Of a DNA stretch of 64,000 nucleotides, positions 34,571-43,570 are shown one piece after another. Both the position numbers and the translations under genes were made by a program. The stretch covers positions 1 to 64,000 of the forward strand of contig JBEKMJ010000015.1 of NCBI GenBank assembly GCA_050008575.1, in the 5' to 3' direction. The stretch's first letter is position 1. Every line of letters begins with the position of its first letter. This stretch comes from Bog-159 sp050008575 (lineage in GTDB: Bacteria > Acidobacteriota > Terriglobia > Bryobacterales > Bryobacteraceae). The notes under the pieces were generated by a model, which searched no databases, had not been told where the DNA came from, and worked only from the letters and a program-made list of their open reading frames with translations.

Positions 34571-35503
34571 TCAGCGGGTCAGGCTGACAACCTGCCCCGC
34601 GACGCGATAGGCCTCGATCAACGCGCCCGCCGCTGGATCGTACCGCGGCGGACCCGCGCGATTGCCGTCCTCCAGCTCGATCAGGCACCGATAGCGTTCC
34701 AAAAGGATCCGGCTGCGGAATACACCGCCGATCCAGGCTACGCGCGTGGGTTCGCCAGGCGGCCAAAGCTGTTGGCGCACCGCAGAGGTCAGAATGGCGA
34801 GTTGCTGCGCTGCGTTGTGCAGGATCTCACACGCGATCGCATCTCCCGCCATGGCCGCCTCGTCCACCAGAGGAGCCAGCGCCGCAACGCGCGGCCGCGG
34901 CCAGTCGGACGTGTAGAAACGATGCAAGGCGCCGTTGACGTCCGCGCTGCCGGTGGCGTCGAGCAGCGCGCGCGAGAGCGCGGTGGGCGGCCCCCAGCCT
35001 TGCTCGGCGCGCAGAGCGGCGCGCAAGGCCTGGCGCGCGATGTCGAATCCACCGCCCTCGTCGCCGAAGATGTAACCCCAGCCGCCGGTGCGCGCCGTGC
35101 GTCCGCCGGCATTGCGGCCGAAGGCGATGGAACCCGTGCCGGCTATGGTGACGATGCCGGGTTCGCCGGCGGTGGCCCCCGCCAGCGCGATGAAAGCATC
35201 GTCTGTCACCACCACCACGTCGGCCGGAAGGATCCCGCGTAGGATGGCTTGCTTATCTTCCGGGCCGCCGCTCATGCCGAAGCAGGCGGCCGAGAAGCGC
35301 ACGGCGCGCGGGTCGAGGCCGGCCTCGGCGCAGGCCGCCGCCACGGAGTCGCTCACGGCGCGCACGAGTTTGTGGCGGCCCTCGGCGGCGCCAGCGTGAT
35401 TGCAGGGGCCGCCACCGCCTGCGCCGAGCACGTGTCCGGTTTCATCGCCGATCAGCGCGGTGGTGCCGGATTGTCCGCCGTCCACCCCCAGGAAGAGTCT
35501 CAT
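34571..35503 (-). CDS. BadF/BcrA-type ATPase, probable N-acetylglucosamine kinase
   Basis: The start is placed at the ATG at 35503 (MRLFLGVDGGQSGTTALIGD). The 310-residue product has the ASKHA kinase layout: phosphate 1 motif GVDGGQSGTTALI, phosphate 2 region TIAGTGSIAFGRN, the RTGGWGYIFGDEGGGFDIAR segment typical of GlcNAc kinases, and the adenosine motif WIGGVFRSRILLERY. It would phosphorylate an amino sugar in the cytoplasm, using ATP. The family also includes 2-hydroxyacyl-CoA dehydratase activators, but those have a Cys pair absent here. It is divergent from the Clp_N gene. No other sugar gene is next to it. Confidence 0.85.
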   Translation of the reverse strand: MRLFLGVDGGQSGTTALIGDETGHVLGAGGGGPCNHAGAAEGRHKLVRAVSDSVAAACAEAGLDPRAVRFSAACFGMSGGPEDKQAILRGILPADVVVVTDDAFIALAGATAGEPGIVTIAGTGSIAFGRNAGGRTARTGGWGYIFGDEGGGFDIARQALRAALRAEQGWGPPTALSRALLDATGSADVNGALHRFYTSDWPRPRVAALAPLVDEAAMAGDAIACEILHNAAQQLAILTSAVRQQLWPPGEPTRVAWIGGVFRSRILLERYRCLIELEDGNRAGPPRYDPAAGALIEAYRVAGQVVSLTR

Positions 35504-35568
35504 CGGTGGTCTCTTGAGACTATACCAGTCCGCGCCTCGGTGGGGCATACTGAGAAAAGGCTATCCGC

Positions 35569-36690
35569 ATGTTTGAACGTTACACGAACGGGGCGCGGCG
35601 CACAGTCTTTTTTGCCCGCTTTGAGGCCAGCCGGTTTGGTTCTCCCTACATCGAGACGGAGCATCTGCTGCTGGGCCTGTTGCGCGAGGATCGCTCTCTG
35701 CGAAAACGGCTACCCATCGGCGCCGCCGAGCAGATCCGCAAACGAATTGAGGAGCGTGTGGAGCAGCCTGTGCAGTCCACGGCAACGTCCGTGGATCTAC
35801 CCCTGAGCCGAGACTGCAAGCGTGCCTTGCACTATGCCGCTGAAGAGAGCAAGGCACTGGGACACGCGCATATCGACTGCGGCCATCTGGCTCTTGGCAT
35901 CCTGCATATTGAATCGGCCGCAGCCCTGCTCCGGGATTTCGGGATCGAGTACGCCGGCTATCGCGAGGTGGTGGCGCAGCCGGTTACGACTCCTCCGCTG
36001 GAAAGCCCCGCTCCGCTGCCCGCGAGCGTCGTTGCCGGCCCGCTGGGGAAGGCCGCCGCGGATTTGCAACGCATGTTGGGGGTCGCCAGCGAGCTCGTGG
36101 ACAAGGGTCCGGAGCGCTTGAAGCGCACTGGGTGGACTCGCAAGGAAGCGTTAGGCCACTTGATCGATTGGGCAACCGTGCACCAGAGGTGGTTCGCCCG
36201 CGCGCTCCCCGAGCCGAAAGTCGCCGCCGATGGATATCCGGAAGATGCCTGCCTATCCGCCCAGGGGTACAACGATCTGCCTTGGCACGTGTTGGTGGAC
36301 TTGTGCGCATCGCTCAATCGGCCGATCCTGTACGTGATGACCCCCATTCCGGAGGAGAAATTGGATACGCCCTGCCGCATCGGCGTGGCGGAACCGGTTG
36401 CGCTGCGGGAACTCGTGCGCCGGTATGTGGCGCATTGCGAAGACGTAGTTGCGCAGTTGCTGATGCAGGGTGACGGAGCGGGAATTGGAGGGCGGGCAAT
36501 TCTGCCCGCAGCCGGCTTTCAGCCGGCTGGGCCGCCTGAAAGGCGGCTGCGGCCAGGATTGGCCGCCCCACAAGAGGTCGACGGTGCCCCACTACTAGCT
36601 CTCATGGCTGGGATTTTCCACGCGTTCTTCTCCATGTCGGTACCGACTACGCCTTCCAGAGTCACCTGGCCATTCTCCACGACGATGTGA
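35569..36690 (+). CDS. Clp_N-domain/DinB-like fusion protein with repeat-derived C-terminus
   Basis: 373 residues. The N-terminal 130 residues are a ClpA/B/C-type N domain with both half repeats (NGARRTVFFARFEASRFGSP, YIETEHLLLGLLREDRSL; RALHYAAEESKALGHAHIDC and GHLALGILHIES). A linker leads to a DinB-like four-helix domain (about 160-305) with GWTRKEALGHLIDWATVHQR as the first metal-His region and RRYVAHCEDVVAQLL as the last. No AAA+ part is present, so it is not a Clp ATPase. From residue about 306 (GIGGRAILPAAGFQPAGPPE) the sequence is encoded by a palindromic repeat and then by the antisense of a broken BON gene, so the natural stop was probably lost. Function unknown. Confidence 0.75.
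   Translation: MFERYTNGARRTVFFARFEASRFGSPYIETEHLLLGLLREDRSLRKRLPIGAAEQIRKRIEERVEQPVQSTATSVDLPLSRDCKRALHYAAEESKALGHAHIDCGHLALGILHIESAAALLRDFGIEYAGYREVVAQPVTTPPLESPAPLPASVVAGPLGKAAADLQRMLGVASELVDKGPERLKRTGWTRKEALGHLIDWATVHQRWFARALPEPKVAADGYPEDACLSAQGYNDLPWHVLVDLCASLNRPILYVMTPIPEEKLDTPCRIGVAEPVALRELVRRYVAHCEDVVAQLLMQGDGAGIGGRAILPAAGFQPAGPPERRLRPGLAAPQEVDGAPLLALMAGIFHAFFSMSVPTTPSRVTWPFSTTM
36485..36571. repeat. Type 2 palindrome cluster inside the 3' end of the Clp_N/DinB gene
   Basis: GCGGGCAATTCTGCCCGC, AGCCGGCTTTCAGCCGGCT, GCCGCCTGAAAGGCGGC and GGCCAGGATTGGCC with GCCCCAC. Translated as GGRAILPAAGFQPAGPP and onwards. Confidence 0.85.
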
Positions 36691-36999
36691 ATTGGCGGAA
36701 CGGTCTGCATGCCACCTGCAGGCGAAGGCGGTTATCCATGGGAGACGGCGGCGGAGCTTTGAGCTCATTGCTCAAGCTGGTGACGCCCGGTACGCGCTGG
36801 GCGATCCGCCCCAGGTCGGTTTTCCTAACCGGCTCGCTGACTTCGCCGAGTAGATCCACGCGGCCCTTGTCCACGAAGAAACCGATATTGTCGAGGATGC
36901 TGTAGTAACGCGGGTACATGCGAATCTCGTGCGTCAGTTTCCGGCCGATTTCGGCGTCCGAGGCGCTGACTGTGCCGCTGGTAGCTGCCGCGGCTGGGG
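36600..36999 (-). pseudogene. BON-domain protein, lacks start and is frameshifted
   Basis: The minus strand shows a BON-like domain: TVSASDAEIGRKLTHEIRMY, then YYSILDNIGFFVDKGRVDLL and GEVSEPVRKTDLGRIAQRVP with GVTSLSNELK. A second half, PPIHIVVENGQVTLEGVVGT with DMEKNAWKI, is in another frame after about 36720, with some 15 residues missing between them. Upstream, LLTPAAAA looks like the end of a signal peptide, but a stop precedes it and no start codon is present. The 3' end runs into the repeat at 36485. Intact relatives are periplasmic envelope-binding proteins (OsmY-like). Confidence 0.75.
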
Positions 37000-37031
37000 T
37001 AAGTAGGGAATGTTAAAAGTGAATTAAGCGG

Positions 37032-37706
37032 TTACTGGCTGGTCTTATCTTTCGCGTAGCAAACGGGATCCAGAAGACACTCGGGGCAGCGCGGCTTGCG
37101 GGCCTGGCAGAGCGCGCGCCCATGGTGGATGATTTGGTGCGAGAACAATATCCAGCGGTCCCGCGGGACGATCTTCATCAAGTCTTGCTCGATCTTGACC
37201 GGATCGGTTTGTTTGGTCAAGTCCAGCCGGCGGGAGACGCGCTGGACGTGGGTATCGACGACCACTCCCACGGCGATCTCATACGCCGTGCCCAGCACCA
37301 CGTTGGCGGTCTTGCGGGCGGCGCCGGGAATCGAGAGCATCTCTTCCATCGTTTGCGGAACTTTGCCGCCGAAGTCGCGTAATACCTTCTGGGCGGCGCC
37401 CACGATGGATTTGGCCTTGTTATTGAAGAAGCCCGTACTGCGAATATCCTGCGCCAGAACCTCCGGGCGCACCGCGGCGAAGTCGCGCGGCGTGGGATAT
37501 TTCGCGAACAAACCGGGCGTGACTTCATTGACCCGTTTGTCGGTGCATTGCGCGGAGAGGATGGTGGCCACCAACAGCTCCCACGGACTGCTGTGGTGGA
37601 GCGCGCAAGTCACGTTGGGGTACATCCGGTCCAGCCCGCGCCTAATCCGGTCCACGCGCGCGCGGCGCTCGGCGGTGGTCTTCGGACGTTTCACTTTGGC
37701 GGTCAC
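37032..37706 (-). CDS. nth: Endonuclease III
   Basis: 224 residues. This DNA glycosylase/AP lyase removes oxidised pyrimidines. The helix-hairpin-helix MLSIPGAARKTANVVLGTAY contains the catalytic Lys (position corresponding to Lys120 in E. coli), and VGVVVDTHVQRVSRRL contains the catalytic Asp. The C-terminal iron-sulfur loop is complete: CQARKPRCPECLLDPVC (C-X6-C-X2-C-X5-C). It has an N-terminal basic extension (TAKVKRPKTTAERRARVDRI). It stands between the BON remnant and a divergent amidohydrolase, so it is probably transcribed alone. Fully intact. Confidence 0.96.
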   Translation of the reverse strand: MTAKVKRPKTTAERRARVDRIRRGLDRMYPNVTCALHHSSPWELLVATILSAQCTDKRVNEVTPGLFAKYPTPRDFAAVRPEVLAQDIRSTGFFNNKAKSIVGAAQKVLRDFGGKVPQTMEEMLSIPGAARKTANVVLGTAYEIAVGVVVDTHVQRVSRRLDLTKQTDPVKIEQDLMKIVPRDRWILFSHQIIHHGRALCQARKPRCPECLLDPVCYAKDKTSQ

Positions 37707-37732
37707 AGGCTAGGTTAAGCTGGTAGCATAGC

Positions 37733-39505
37733 ATGTCATTCCGCGGAACTTTCCTCGCGTTGGGATTCTTGATTGCAGCCATTCCGGTTTTGCCCGCCGG
37801 CACGCCGCTGTTCTTTTGCGATATTCGCGTATTCGACGGCGTGCGGGTGATCCGCAAGGCCGATGTGTTGGTACGCGACGGGCGCGTCGAAACGGTGGGT
37901 GCCAACGTCGCAATTCCGGAGGGCGCGCAGGCGATCGACGGCGGCGGCAAGACGCTGCTGCCCGGACTCATCGACGCGCACGCACATATCTGGACGCGGG
38001 CGGTGTTGCGGCAGGAGCTCATGTTCGGCGTGACCACGGTGCTGGACATGTTCACCGAGGTGCACTTCGCGGCGGCAATGCGGAGGGAGCAGAGCGCGGG
38101 CCAGGCTTCGGATCGGGCGGATCTGTATTCGGCGGGCACCCTGATCACCGCGCCAGGCGGACATGGCACGGAGTATCCGATCAAGGTTCCAACCCTGAGC
38201 GATCCATCGCAGGCGCAGGCGTTCGTGGATGCGCGCATCGCGGAAGGGTCGGATTACATCAAGCTGATTTTGGACGATGCCTCCGCGTATGGCGGGCACC
38301 GGCCTACGCTGAGCGAAGAAACGTTGACCGCCGCCATTGCGGCCGCGCACAGGCGAGGCAAGCTGACGGTGGTACACATCGGCACGCTGCAGGATGCGGA
38401 GGAGGCCATCAATGCCGGCGCGGACGGCCTGGCGCACCTGTTCGTGGGGGCGAAGTCCGATCCGGATTTCGGACGCCTGGTGGCCTCGCACCACGCCTTT
38501 GTAGTTCCCACGCTGACGGTTTTGCAAAGCGTTTGCGGCACGGCCGGCGGTGCGCCGCTGTTGGCGGACGCGCGTCTTTCGCCGTATCTCGGCCCTTCCG
38601 ACATTGTCAATCTGAAGAAGGCCTTCACGCTGCCCATCCAGCAGAGCTGCGCCGGATCTTTCGAGGCCGTGAAACAGTTGAAGGCGGCGGGCGTGCCGAT
38701 GCTGGTGGGTGACGACGTGCCGAATCCCGGAACGGCGCCGGGCGCGACCGAGCATCGCGAACTGGAATTGCTGGTAGATGCCGGGCTGACGCCTACCGAA
38801 GCGTTGATCGGCGCCACATCGGCAGCCGCGCGCAGTTTCCATTTGGACGATCGCGGCATGATCGCGCCGGGCAAGCGGGCGGATCTGCTGCTGGTGAATG
38901 GCGATCCGACGGGCGATATCAAGGCCACGCGCGACATCGCCGGGGTGTGGAAGGACGGCGTGGCGGCCGATCGCGCCAGCTACCGCGCCGCGCTTGAAAA
39001 AGCTTCGGATAGCGGGCTGGTCAGCGACTTCGAGCAGGAGAAACCGGAGAGCCGTTTTGGGACGGGTTGGATCGTGTGGACGGATGCCTCCATGGGCGGA
39101 AAATCCACTGCCACGCTGAAGATTGCGTCCGGCGGCGCGCATGGCAGCAGCGGATGCCTGGATATTTCCGGCGACGTAGTATCCAGCGGCTTGAAGACGC
39201 TTTGGTCGGGCGCCATGTTCGTGCCGGGAAAGGCGCGCATGGACCCGGTGGATCTGTCCGGGAAGAAGTCGCTATCTTTTTGGGCAAAAGGCGAAGGCAG
39301 GTCCTATACCGTGATGATCTTCGCGCAGAGCTTCGGATACGAGCCGGTGGGGCAGAGCTTTACGGCGGGCCCGCAGTGGCAACAGTTCACCTTCCCGCTC
39401 GCATCGTTCAAGGGCGCCGATGGCCGCGGCCTGATGGGTGTGTTCCTGGGCAGCCCCACCCCGGGCAAGTTCGATTTGCTGATCGACGACGTGCGGATCG
39501 AGTAA
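37733..39505 (+). CDS. Exported amidohydrolase with a C-terminal carbohydrate-binding-like domain
   Basis: 590 residues. A signal peptide (FRGTFLALGFLIAAIPVLPA) precedes an imidazolonepropionase/prolidase-like amidohydrolase: GGGKTLLPGLIDAHAHIWTR with the H-X-H metal pair, a possible carbamylated-Lys or metal region GSDYIKLILDD, His in GKLTVVHIGTLQDAEEA, a second His in DGLAHLFVG, and Asp in MLVGDDVPNPGT. A beta-sandwich from about residue 430 (SGLVSDFEQEKPESRFGTGW, KSLSFWAKGEGRSYTVMIFA) resembles CIA30/CBM11-like domains. Substrate is unknown; related secreted enzymes are annotated as peptidases or hydrolases of cyclic amides. The SRPBCC gene begins five bases after it. Confidence 0.87.
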   Translation: MSFRGTFLALGFLIAAIPVLPAGTPLFFCDIRVFDGVRVIRKADVLVRDGRVETVGANVAIPEGAQAIDGGGKTLLPGLIDAHAHIWTRAVLRQELMFGVTTVLDMFTEVHFAAAMRREQSAGQASDRADLYSAGTLITAPGGHGTEYPIKVPTLSDPSQAQAFVDARIAEGSDYIKLILDDASAYGGHRPTLSEETLTAAIAAAHRRGKLTVVHIGTLQDAEEAINAGADGLAHLFVGAKSDPDFGRLVASHHAFVVPTLTVLQSVCGTAGGAPLLADARLSPYLGPSDIVNLKKAFTLPIQQSCAGSFEAVKQLKAAGVPMLVGDDVPNPGTAPGATEHRELELLVDAGLTPTEALIGATSAAARSFHLDDRGMIAPGKRADLLLVNGDPTGDIKATRDIAGVWKDGVAADRASYRAALEKASDSGLVSDFEQEKPESRFGTGWIVWTDASMGGKSTATLKIASGGAHGSSGCLDISGDVVSSGLKTLWSGAMFVPGKARMDPVDLSGKKSLSFWAKGEGRSYTVMIFAQSFGYEPVGQSFTAGPQWQQFTFPLASFKGADGRGLMGVFLGSPTPGKFDLLIDDVRIE

Positions 39506-39510
39506 TCGCC

Positions 39511-39981
39511 ATGAAGACCTACCGCTTGGAGTGTTCGATGTCCGTGCCGGTATCGCTGCGGGAGGCTTTCGCTTTCTTCGAGGATCCGCACAATCTGGCG
39601 CGCATCACGCCGGCGTGGCTGAATTTCCGCATCGCTTCGCCAGCGCCTATTCAGATGCGCAAGGGCGCCGAAATCGAGTATCGGATTCGCTGGCTGGGCT
39701 TGCCGTTTAACTGGAAGACGGCCATCACGGAGTACGAGCCGCCCTTCTTCTTCGTGGACGAGCAGGCGGCTGGTCCTTATGCCTATTGGCATCACCGGCA
39801 CGATTTCAGACCCACCGAATACGGCGCGCTGGTTTCCGACCGCGTGGATTACGCGCTGCCTTTCGGGCCGCTGGGCAGGCTGGCACACCGGCTGGCCGTG
39901 CGCAGGCAGTTGCAGGAGATCTTCAATTACCGGCAAAAAGCGCTGGCCGGTATCCTCATGGGCGCTACTGCGGCGAAGTGA
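39511..39981 (+). CDS. SRPBCC-family ligand-binding protein
   Basis: The start is placed at the ATG at 39511 (MKTYRLECSMSVPVSLREAF), five bases after the amidohydrolase stop. 156 residues with the START/Bet v1-like pattern of the polyketide cyclase-like group: AFAFFEDPHNLARITPAWLN, EIEYRIRWLGLPFNWKTAIT, PFFFVDEQAAGPYAYWHHRH, and a long C-terminal helix LAHRLAVRRQLQEIFNYRQK. Many relatives are annotated as cell-division-inhibitor-like. It is convergent with the zinc-ribbon gene, overlapping its 3' end by 17 bases. Ligand unknown. Confidence 0.82.
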   Translation: MKTYRLECSMSVPVSLREAFAFFEDPHNLARITPAWLNFRIASPAPIQMRKGAEIEYRIRWLGLPFNWKTAITEYEPPFFFVDEQAAGPYAYWHHRHDFRPTEYGALVSDRVDYALPFGPLGRLAHRLAVRRQLQEIFNYRQKALAGILMGATAAK

Positions 39982-40678
39982 TCTGTACTTGAGCGGTGAG
40001 ATTCGTCCAATCCGGCAACTCGTAGGGCTTGAGCTTGGTGGAGAGCGGCGCAACCGTTTCTTTTGACTCGTTGGGCCGTAGCGATGCCATCTTGAAGCTG
40101 AAAGTGCCGGCGGCCTCCTCTTCTGCCTTGGCGGTGCGGCCGAAGATATTCACCGTACCAGCCAGATCCGCGATATCCGCGTCGGAATGGTTGATGACCA
40201 CAAAGCGCGCTTCAGTCGTATGCTGCGGCGAATCCACGAAGCGTATGCCGGCGACTTCGACGTACTTTTGCATGGGACTCGGTTTGGCCTGCGTCTGCGC
40301 AGGGACGCTCGCCAGCGGCGCGGAGGCCGCCTGCGTGCCGCCGCGGAAATAGCCGATCGCCCAATAGGCGCCGGCGCCCACACCCACGAACGCGAATGCA
40401 AAGAGGATGGCCAGCAGCCACGTGGGCAGGCCGGCGTGGGGCGGCGGGCCGGCATACTGCGCGGCAGCCAGCGGGGCCACCGCGGGAGGCGTATAGACGG
40501 GAGGCGCGGGGGGCATGGCCGTGGCAACTGCCGGGGCGCCGTCCAGGCCGGGCGGTGGAGCTTGCGGCGCCGGCTCCGCCGGTAGTTGGCCGGATTTTTC
40601 TTTGGCCTTGCAATCCGGGCATGCGTCGTACGATGGGGGCACCTCGCGCCCGCACTGCGGGCAGATCCAAGTGAACAT
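39965..40678 (-). CDS. Zinc-ribbon membrane protein of unknown function
   Basis: 237 residues. The N-terminal ribbon is CPQCGREVPPSYDACPDCKA, with two CXXC pairs. A Pro/Ala-rich linker follows, then one membrane helix (WLLAILFAFAFVGVGAGAYW, about residue 88), and an outside domain of about 120 residues (MQKYVEVAGIRFVDSPQHTT, RFVVINHSDADIADLAGTVN) resembling a beta-sandwich used in extracytoplasmic binding modules. Cytoplasmic ribbon plus exposed domain suggests a sensor or scaffold. The type is common in Acidobacteria. Its 3' end overlaps the SRPBCC gene on the other strand. Confidence 0.8.
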   Translation of the reverse strand: MFTWICPQCGREVPPSYDACPDCKAKEKSGQLPAEPAPQAPPPGLDGAPAVATAMPPAPPVYTPPAVAPLAAAQYAGPPPHAGLPTWLLAILFAFAFVGVGAGAYWAIGYFRGGTQAASAPLASVPAQTQAKPSPMQKYVEVAGIRFVDSPQHTTEARFVVINHSDADIADLAGTVNIFGRTAKAEEEAAGTFSFKMASLRPNESKETVAPLSTKLKPYELPDWTNLTAQVQITSPQ

Positions 40679-40716
40679 TCGATCCCTCTATCCACATGCT
40701 ACCGCGTTACGCCGCT

Positions 40717-41210
40717 GTGGAGGCCAAACCCAGCCGATTCTGGCCGCAGCCGGCTGAAAACCGGCTTCCGGAGTTTGGCCTTTTGGTGGGGCAGGCGGTT
40801 TCGCCTGCCGCGGGGCTTTAGCTTCGCTAGGCGAGCTGAGCTCGCCTGGGTCGGCAAGCGTGCCGACACGGCACGCGGGGGCGTGCGCCACGCGGCGCGC
40901 CATTGAAATAGCCCATCTCCAGCACGGGCAGAATTGCCCAATGCCACACAGTTTTCCCGTGGGGCAGGACTCCAGTCCCGCGGGCCGGCGTCCACGTCGG
41001 CCTGCGTGAATCCAGTTAGGGCCGATTTCGTTAGGCGCAGAGCGCGTCATGGAGGACCCGCGCACGGTCGAAAACCCACTGCGTTTCGACATTCCGTCCG
41101 CCGCCGTGGGCAGGCTCGCAGCCGGCTCGCAGCCTGCGCGGGCCTCGCAGGCCCGCTCTTCGGCGGCGCATGGCGCCGCCCCACCTGACAGCACTGGAGT
41201 CCTGCCCCAC
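40717..41210. repeat. Long cluster of palindromic repeats (gene-free 607-base gap)
   Basis: The gap 40679-41285 has no gene. It holds AGCCGGCTGAAAACCGGCTT, GGCGAGCTGAGCTCGCC, GGTCGGCAAGCGTGCCGAC, CAGGACTCCAGTCC, GGCCGGCGTCCACGTCGGCC, a lone GGAGGACCCGCGCA half, and then at 41106-41210 GGCTCGCAGCC copies, GCGGGCCTCGCAGGCCCGC, GGCGCATGGCGCC, and a half copy CACTGGAGTCCTG with CCCCAC. The order and orientation are mixed, as if several elements inserted into one another. The NCS2 permease starts 75 bases after it. Confidence 0.85.
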
Positions 41211-41285
41211 TTGGCATCGCGGCTTGCCGGAGATGGACAGAATTGCTCCCCACAAGCCGATCTGGGCGCATGCTATATTCCCGAG

Positions 41286-42597
41286 ATGCCCTTCCTCGCC
41301 CGGCTGGAAGCTTACTTCGAGTTTCAGCGCCTCGGCACAAACTGGAAAACGGAAATCCTGGCGGGCCTCACCACCTTCGTCACCATGGCTTACATCGTCC
41401 TGGTAAATCCGCAGATCCTGCACGAGGCCGGCATGCCCTTGGCGGCGGTCACCGCGGCTACCTGCATTTCAGCGGCGTTCGGCAGCTTCATGATGGGCAT
41501 CCTGGCGCGCTATCCGATCGCGCTGGCGCCCGGCATGGGGTTGAACGCCTACTTCACTTATACCGTGGTCAAGGGCATGGGGATTCCCTGGCAGGCGGCC
41601 TTGGGCGCGGTGTTTGTCTCCGGGGTGGCCTTCCTGATCCTGACGGCGGTCGGCATCCGGCAGTTGATTGTAGCGGCCATCCCGTTCGAGTTGTATGCGG
41701 CCGTGGCGGCGGGCGTGGGCCTGTTCATCGCCTTCATCGGATTCCACAACGCGGGCTTGATTGTGCCGCATCCCGCCACCTTGGTGACGTTGGGCAACGT
41801 GCGCGACCCGCACACGCTGCTGGCCGTGTTTGGTTTGCTGGCGACCTCCGCGCTGCTCGCCCGGCGGGTGCCGGCGGCCATGCTGATCGGGATCCTGCTG
41901 ACTACCATCGTGGGAATCGCCACGGGCCTGGTGGCGTGGAATCCGCAGCCTTACAGCTTCCTGGACCTCTCCGCCACCATGCTGAAGCTGGATGTAGGCG
42001 CGACGCTACGGCTGGGCTTCTTCGAGATCGTTTTCGTGTTCCTGTTCATCGATATGTTCGACAATATCGGAACGCTGGTGGCGGTGGGCAAGCGCGGGCC
42101 TATTCAACCACGCCCACACGATCCCGCGCGTGGATCGCATCCTGTATGCCGACGCTTCCGCTACAATTGTCGGCTCGCTCACAGGTACCTCGACAGTGGT
42201 GAGCTATATCGAGAGCGCCGCGGGAGTGGCTGCCGGCGGCCGCAGTGGCGTGACGGCCATGGTCACCGGCGCTATGTTTATCGTGGCCCTGTTCGTCGCG
42301 CCGGTGGTGGGCGCGATTCCAGCGGCCGCCACCGCGCCGGCCTTGATCGTAGTGGGCAGCCTGATGATGACCGCGATCGGCGAAGTGGACTGGAAGGACC
42401 CCGAGATCTCCATTCCGGCATTCCTCACCATGCTCGCCATCCCGCTGACGTTCAGCATCGCCAACGGACTGGCATTCGGGTTCATCGCGTACACGGTGCT
42501 GAAGGTCGTGCGCGGCAAGTTCCGCGAAGTGAACTGGCTGGTGTACGCGCTCACGCTGCTGTTTATCGCCCGTTTCATTTATCTGAGGGGGGCGTGA
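41286..42597 (+). pseudogene. NCS2/AzgA-type purine permease with one frameshift
   Basis: The ATG at 41286 starts MPFLARLEAYFEFQRLGTNW. The AzgA-like opening follows (EILAGLTTFVTMAYIVLVNP, FGSFMMGILARYPIALAPGM, GLNAYFTY), with the helices expected of the family up to FEIVFVFLFIDMFDNIGTLV. Near 42097 the frame shifts: the expected GLFNHAHTIPRVDRILYADA is in the next frame, which runs through TIVGSLTGTSTVVSYIESAA to the stop at 42597. Adding GC at GCGCGGGCC would restore the frame. Intact relatives import adenine, guanine or hypoxanthine with protons. One indel only, so sequence error is possible. Confidence 0.82.
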
Positions 42598-42624
42598 GTG
42601 AATTCGGTAAATCGATTTACTGCA

Positions 42625-43557
42625 TCAATCCCGCGCCTGCAATGCGCGGTCGAGCCTCTGCTGCAAGCTCGGATCTTCTTTGTACATGGCGAGGGCCTCC
42701 ACCGCATCGGCCGAGTTCTGGCTTCCGCCATTCTGCACCAGGTCCAACAAATAATCGATGGCATTCTCGCGCCTCAACAAGGCCATGGCGAGCAAGAGCG
42801 TGCGGCCCAGCGGACGGGCCCGCAATTGCTGGGATGCGTCGCGCAGCGCCGCAAATGCACTCTCCAGCCGGGACTCGCCCAGCGCGAGCGCGGCGGCTTC
42901 CGCGATGGCCTCTTCGCGATGGTCGAGAAATTCCGCCACGAACTCCAGCGATTTCGCGGGATCGGCGCGCAACAGGGCGGCGAAGCATTCCCCCAAAACC
43001 TCGGGATCGTCCCCGCTGAGCGTTTTCAGGCGCAGCAACAGCACGCCACCGGGAAGGCCGGAGGCCGCCACGGCCCGCACGGCGCCGATGCGCGCATCGC
43101 GTTCGGGGTCGAGCAGCAGCGGCACGATTTCCTCCAGGGCTTCAGTGTAATTCGTCTGCGCCAGCCCCATTGCGCCCAGCGCGCGCACTTCGGCGGCGGT
43201 GTCCACCGAGCCGCCCCATGTGGGCTCCATCTGGATATGCTGGATGCCGCGGCGAAAAACGGCCGGATAGGGATACTCCAGTTTGCAAAGCGCTTTGAGG
43301 ATTTCGATCTTGGCCGCGCAGCGTTTGTCGGTGGTGTCGGGCTTCACCATGAATCGGTCGAATGCCTCTACCAGTTGGGGCGCCAGTTCCGCCGCCAGCC
43401 ATTCGCCGGCGATGCGGGCAGCTTTGGCCGCCACCAGATTCGATTTGCCGGCCAGGTATTGGGCCACTGCGGCGAGCCCCTCCGGCGAAGGCGGCTGGCC
43501 GCGCAGTTCAGCCAAACGGTCGAGTTGCTCCTCGAGGGACGAGACTTTGCGCGCCAC
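42625..43557 (-). CDS. HEAT-repeat protein
   Basis: 310 residues made of alpha-helical repeat pairs: SPEGLAAVAQYLAGKSNLVA, AARIAGEWLAAELAPQLVEA, AAEVRALGAMGLAQTNYTEA, DARIGAVRAVAASGLPGGVL, and AEAAALALGESRLESAFAAL. This is the pattern of HEAT/PBS-lyase-type repeats, which usually form a binding scaffold. No catalytic motif, signal or membrane helix. Convergent with the NCS2 gene, with 27 bases between the stops. Partner unknown. Confidence 0.8.
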   Translation of the reverse strand: MARKVSSLEEQLDRLAELRGQPPSPEGLAAVAQYLAGKSNLVAAKAARIAGEWLAAELAPQLVEAFDRFMVKPDTTDKRCAAKIEILKALCKLEYPYPAVFRRGIQHIQMEPTWGGSVDTAAEVRALGAMGLAQTNYTEALEEIVPLLLDPERDARIGAVRAVAASGLPGGVLLLRLKTLSGDDPEVLGECFAALLRADPAKSLEFVAEFLDHREEAIAEAAALALGESRLESAFAALRDASQQLRARPLGRTLLLAMALLRRENAIDYLLDLVQNGGSQNSADAVEALAMYKEDPSLQQRLDRALQARD

Positions 43558-43570
43558 AAGACAATTCTAA

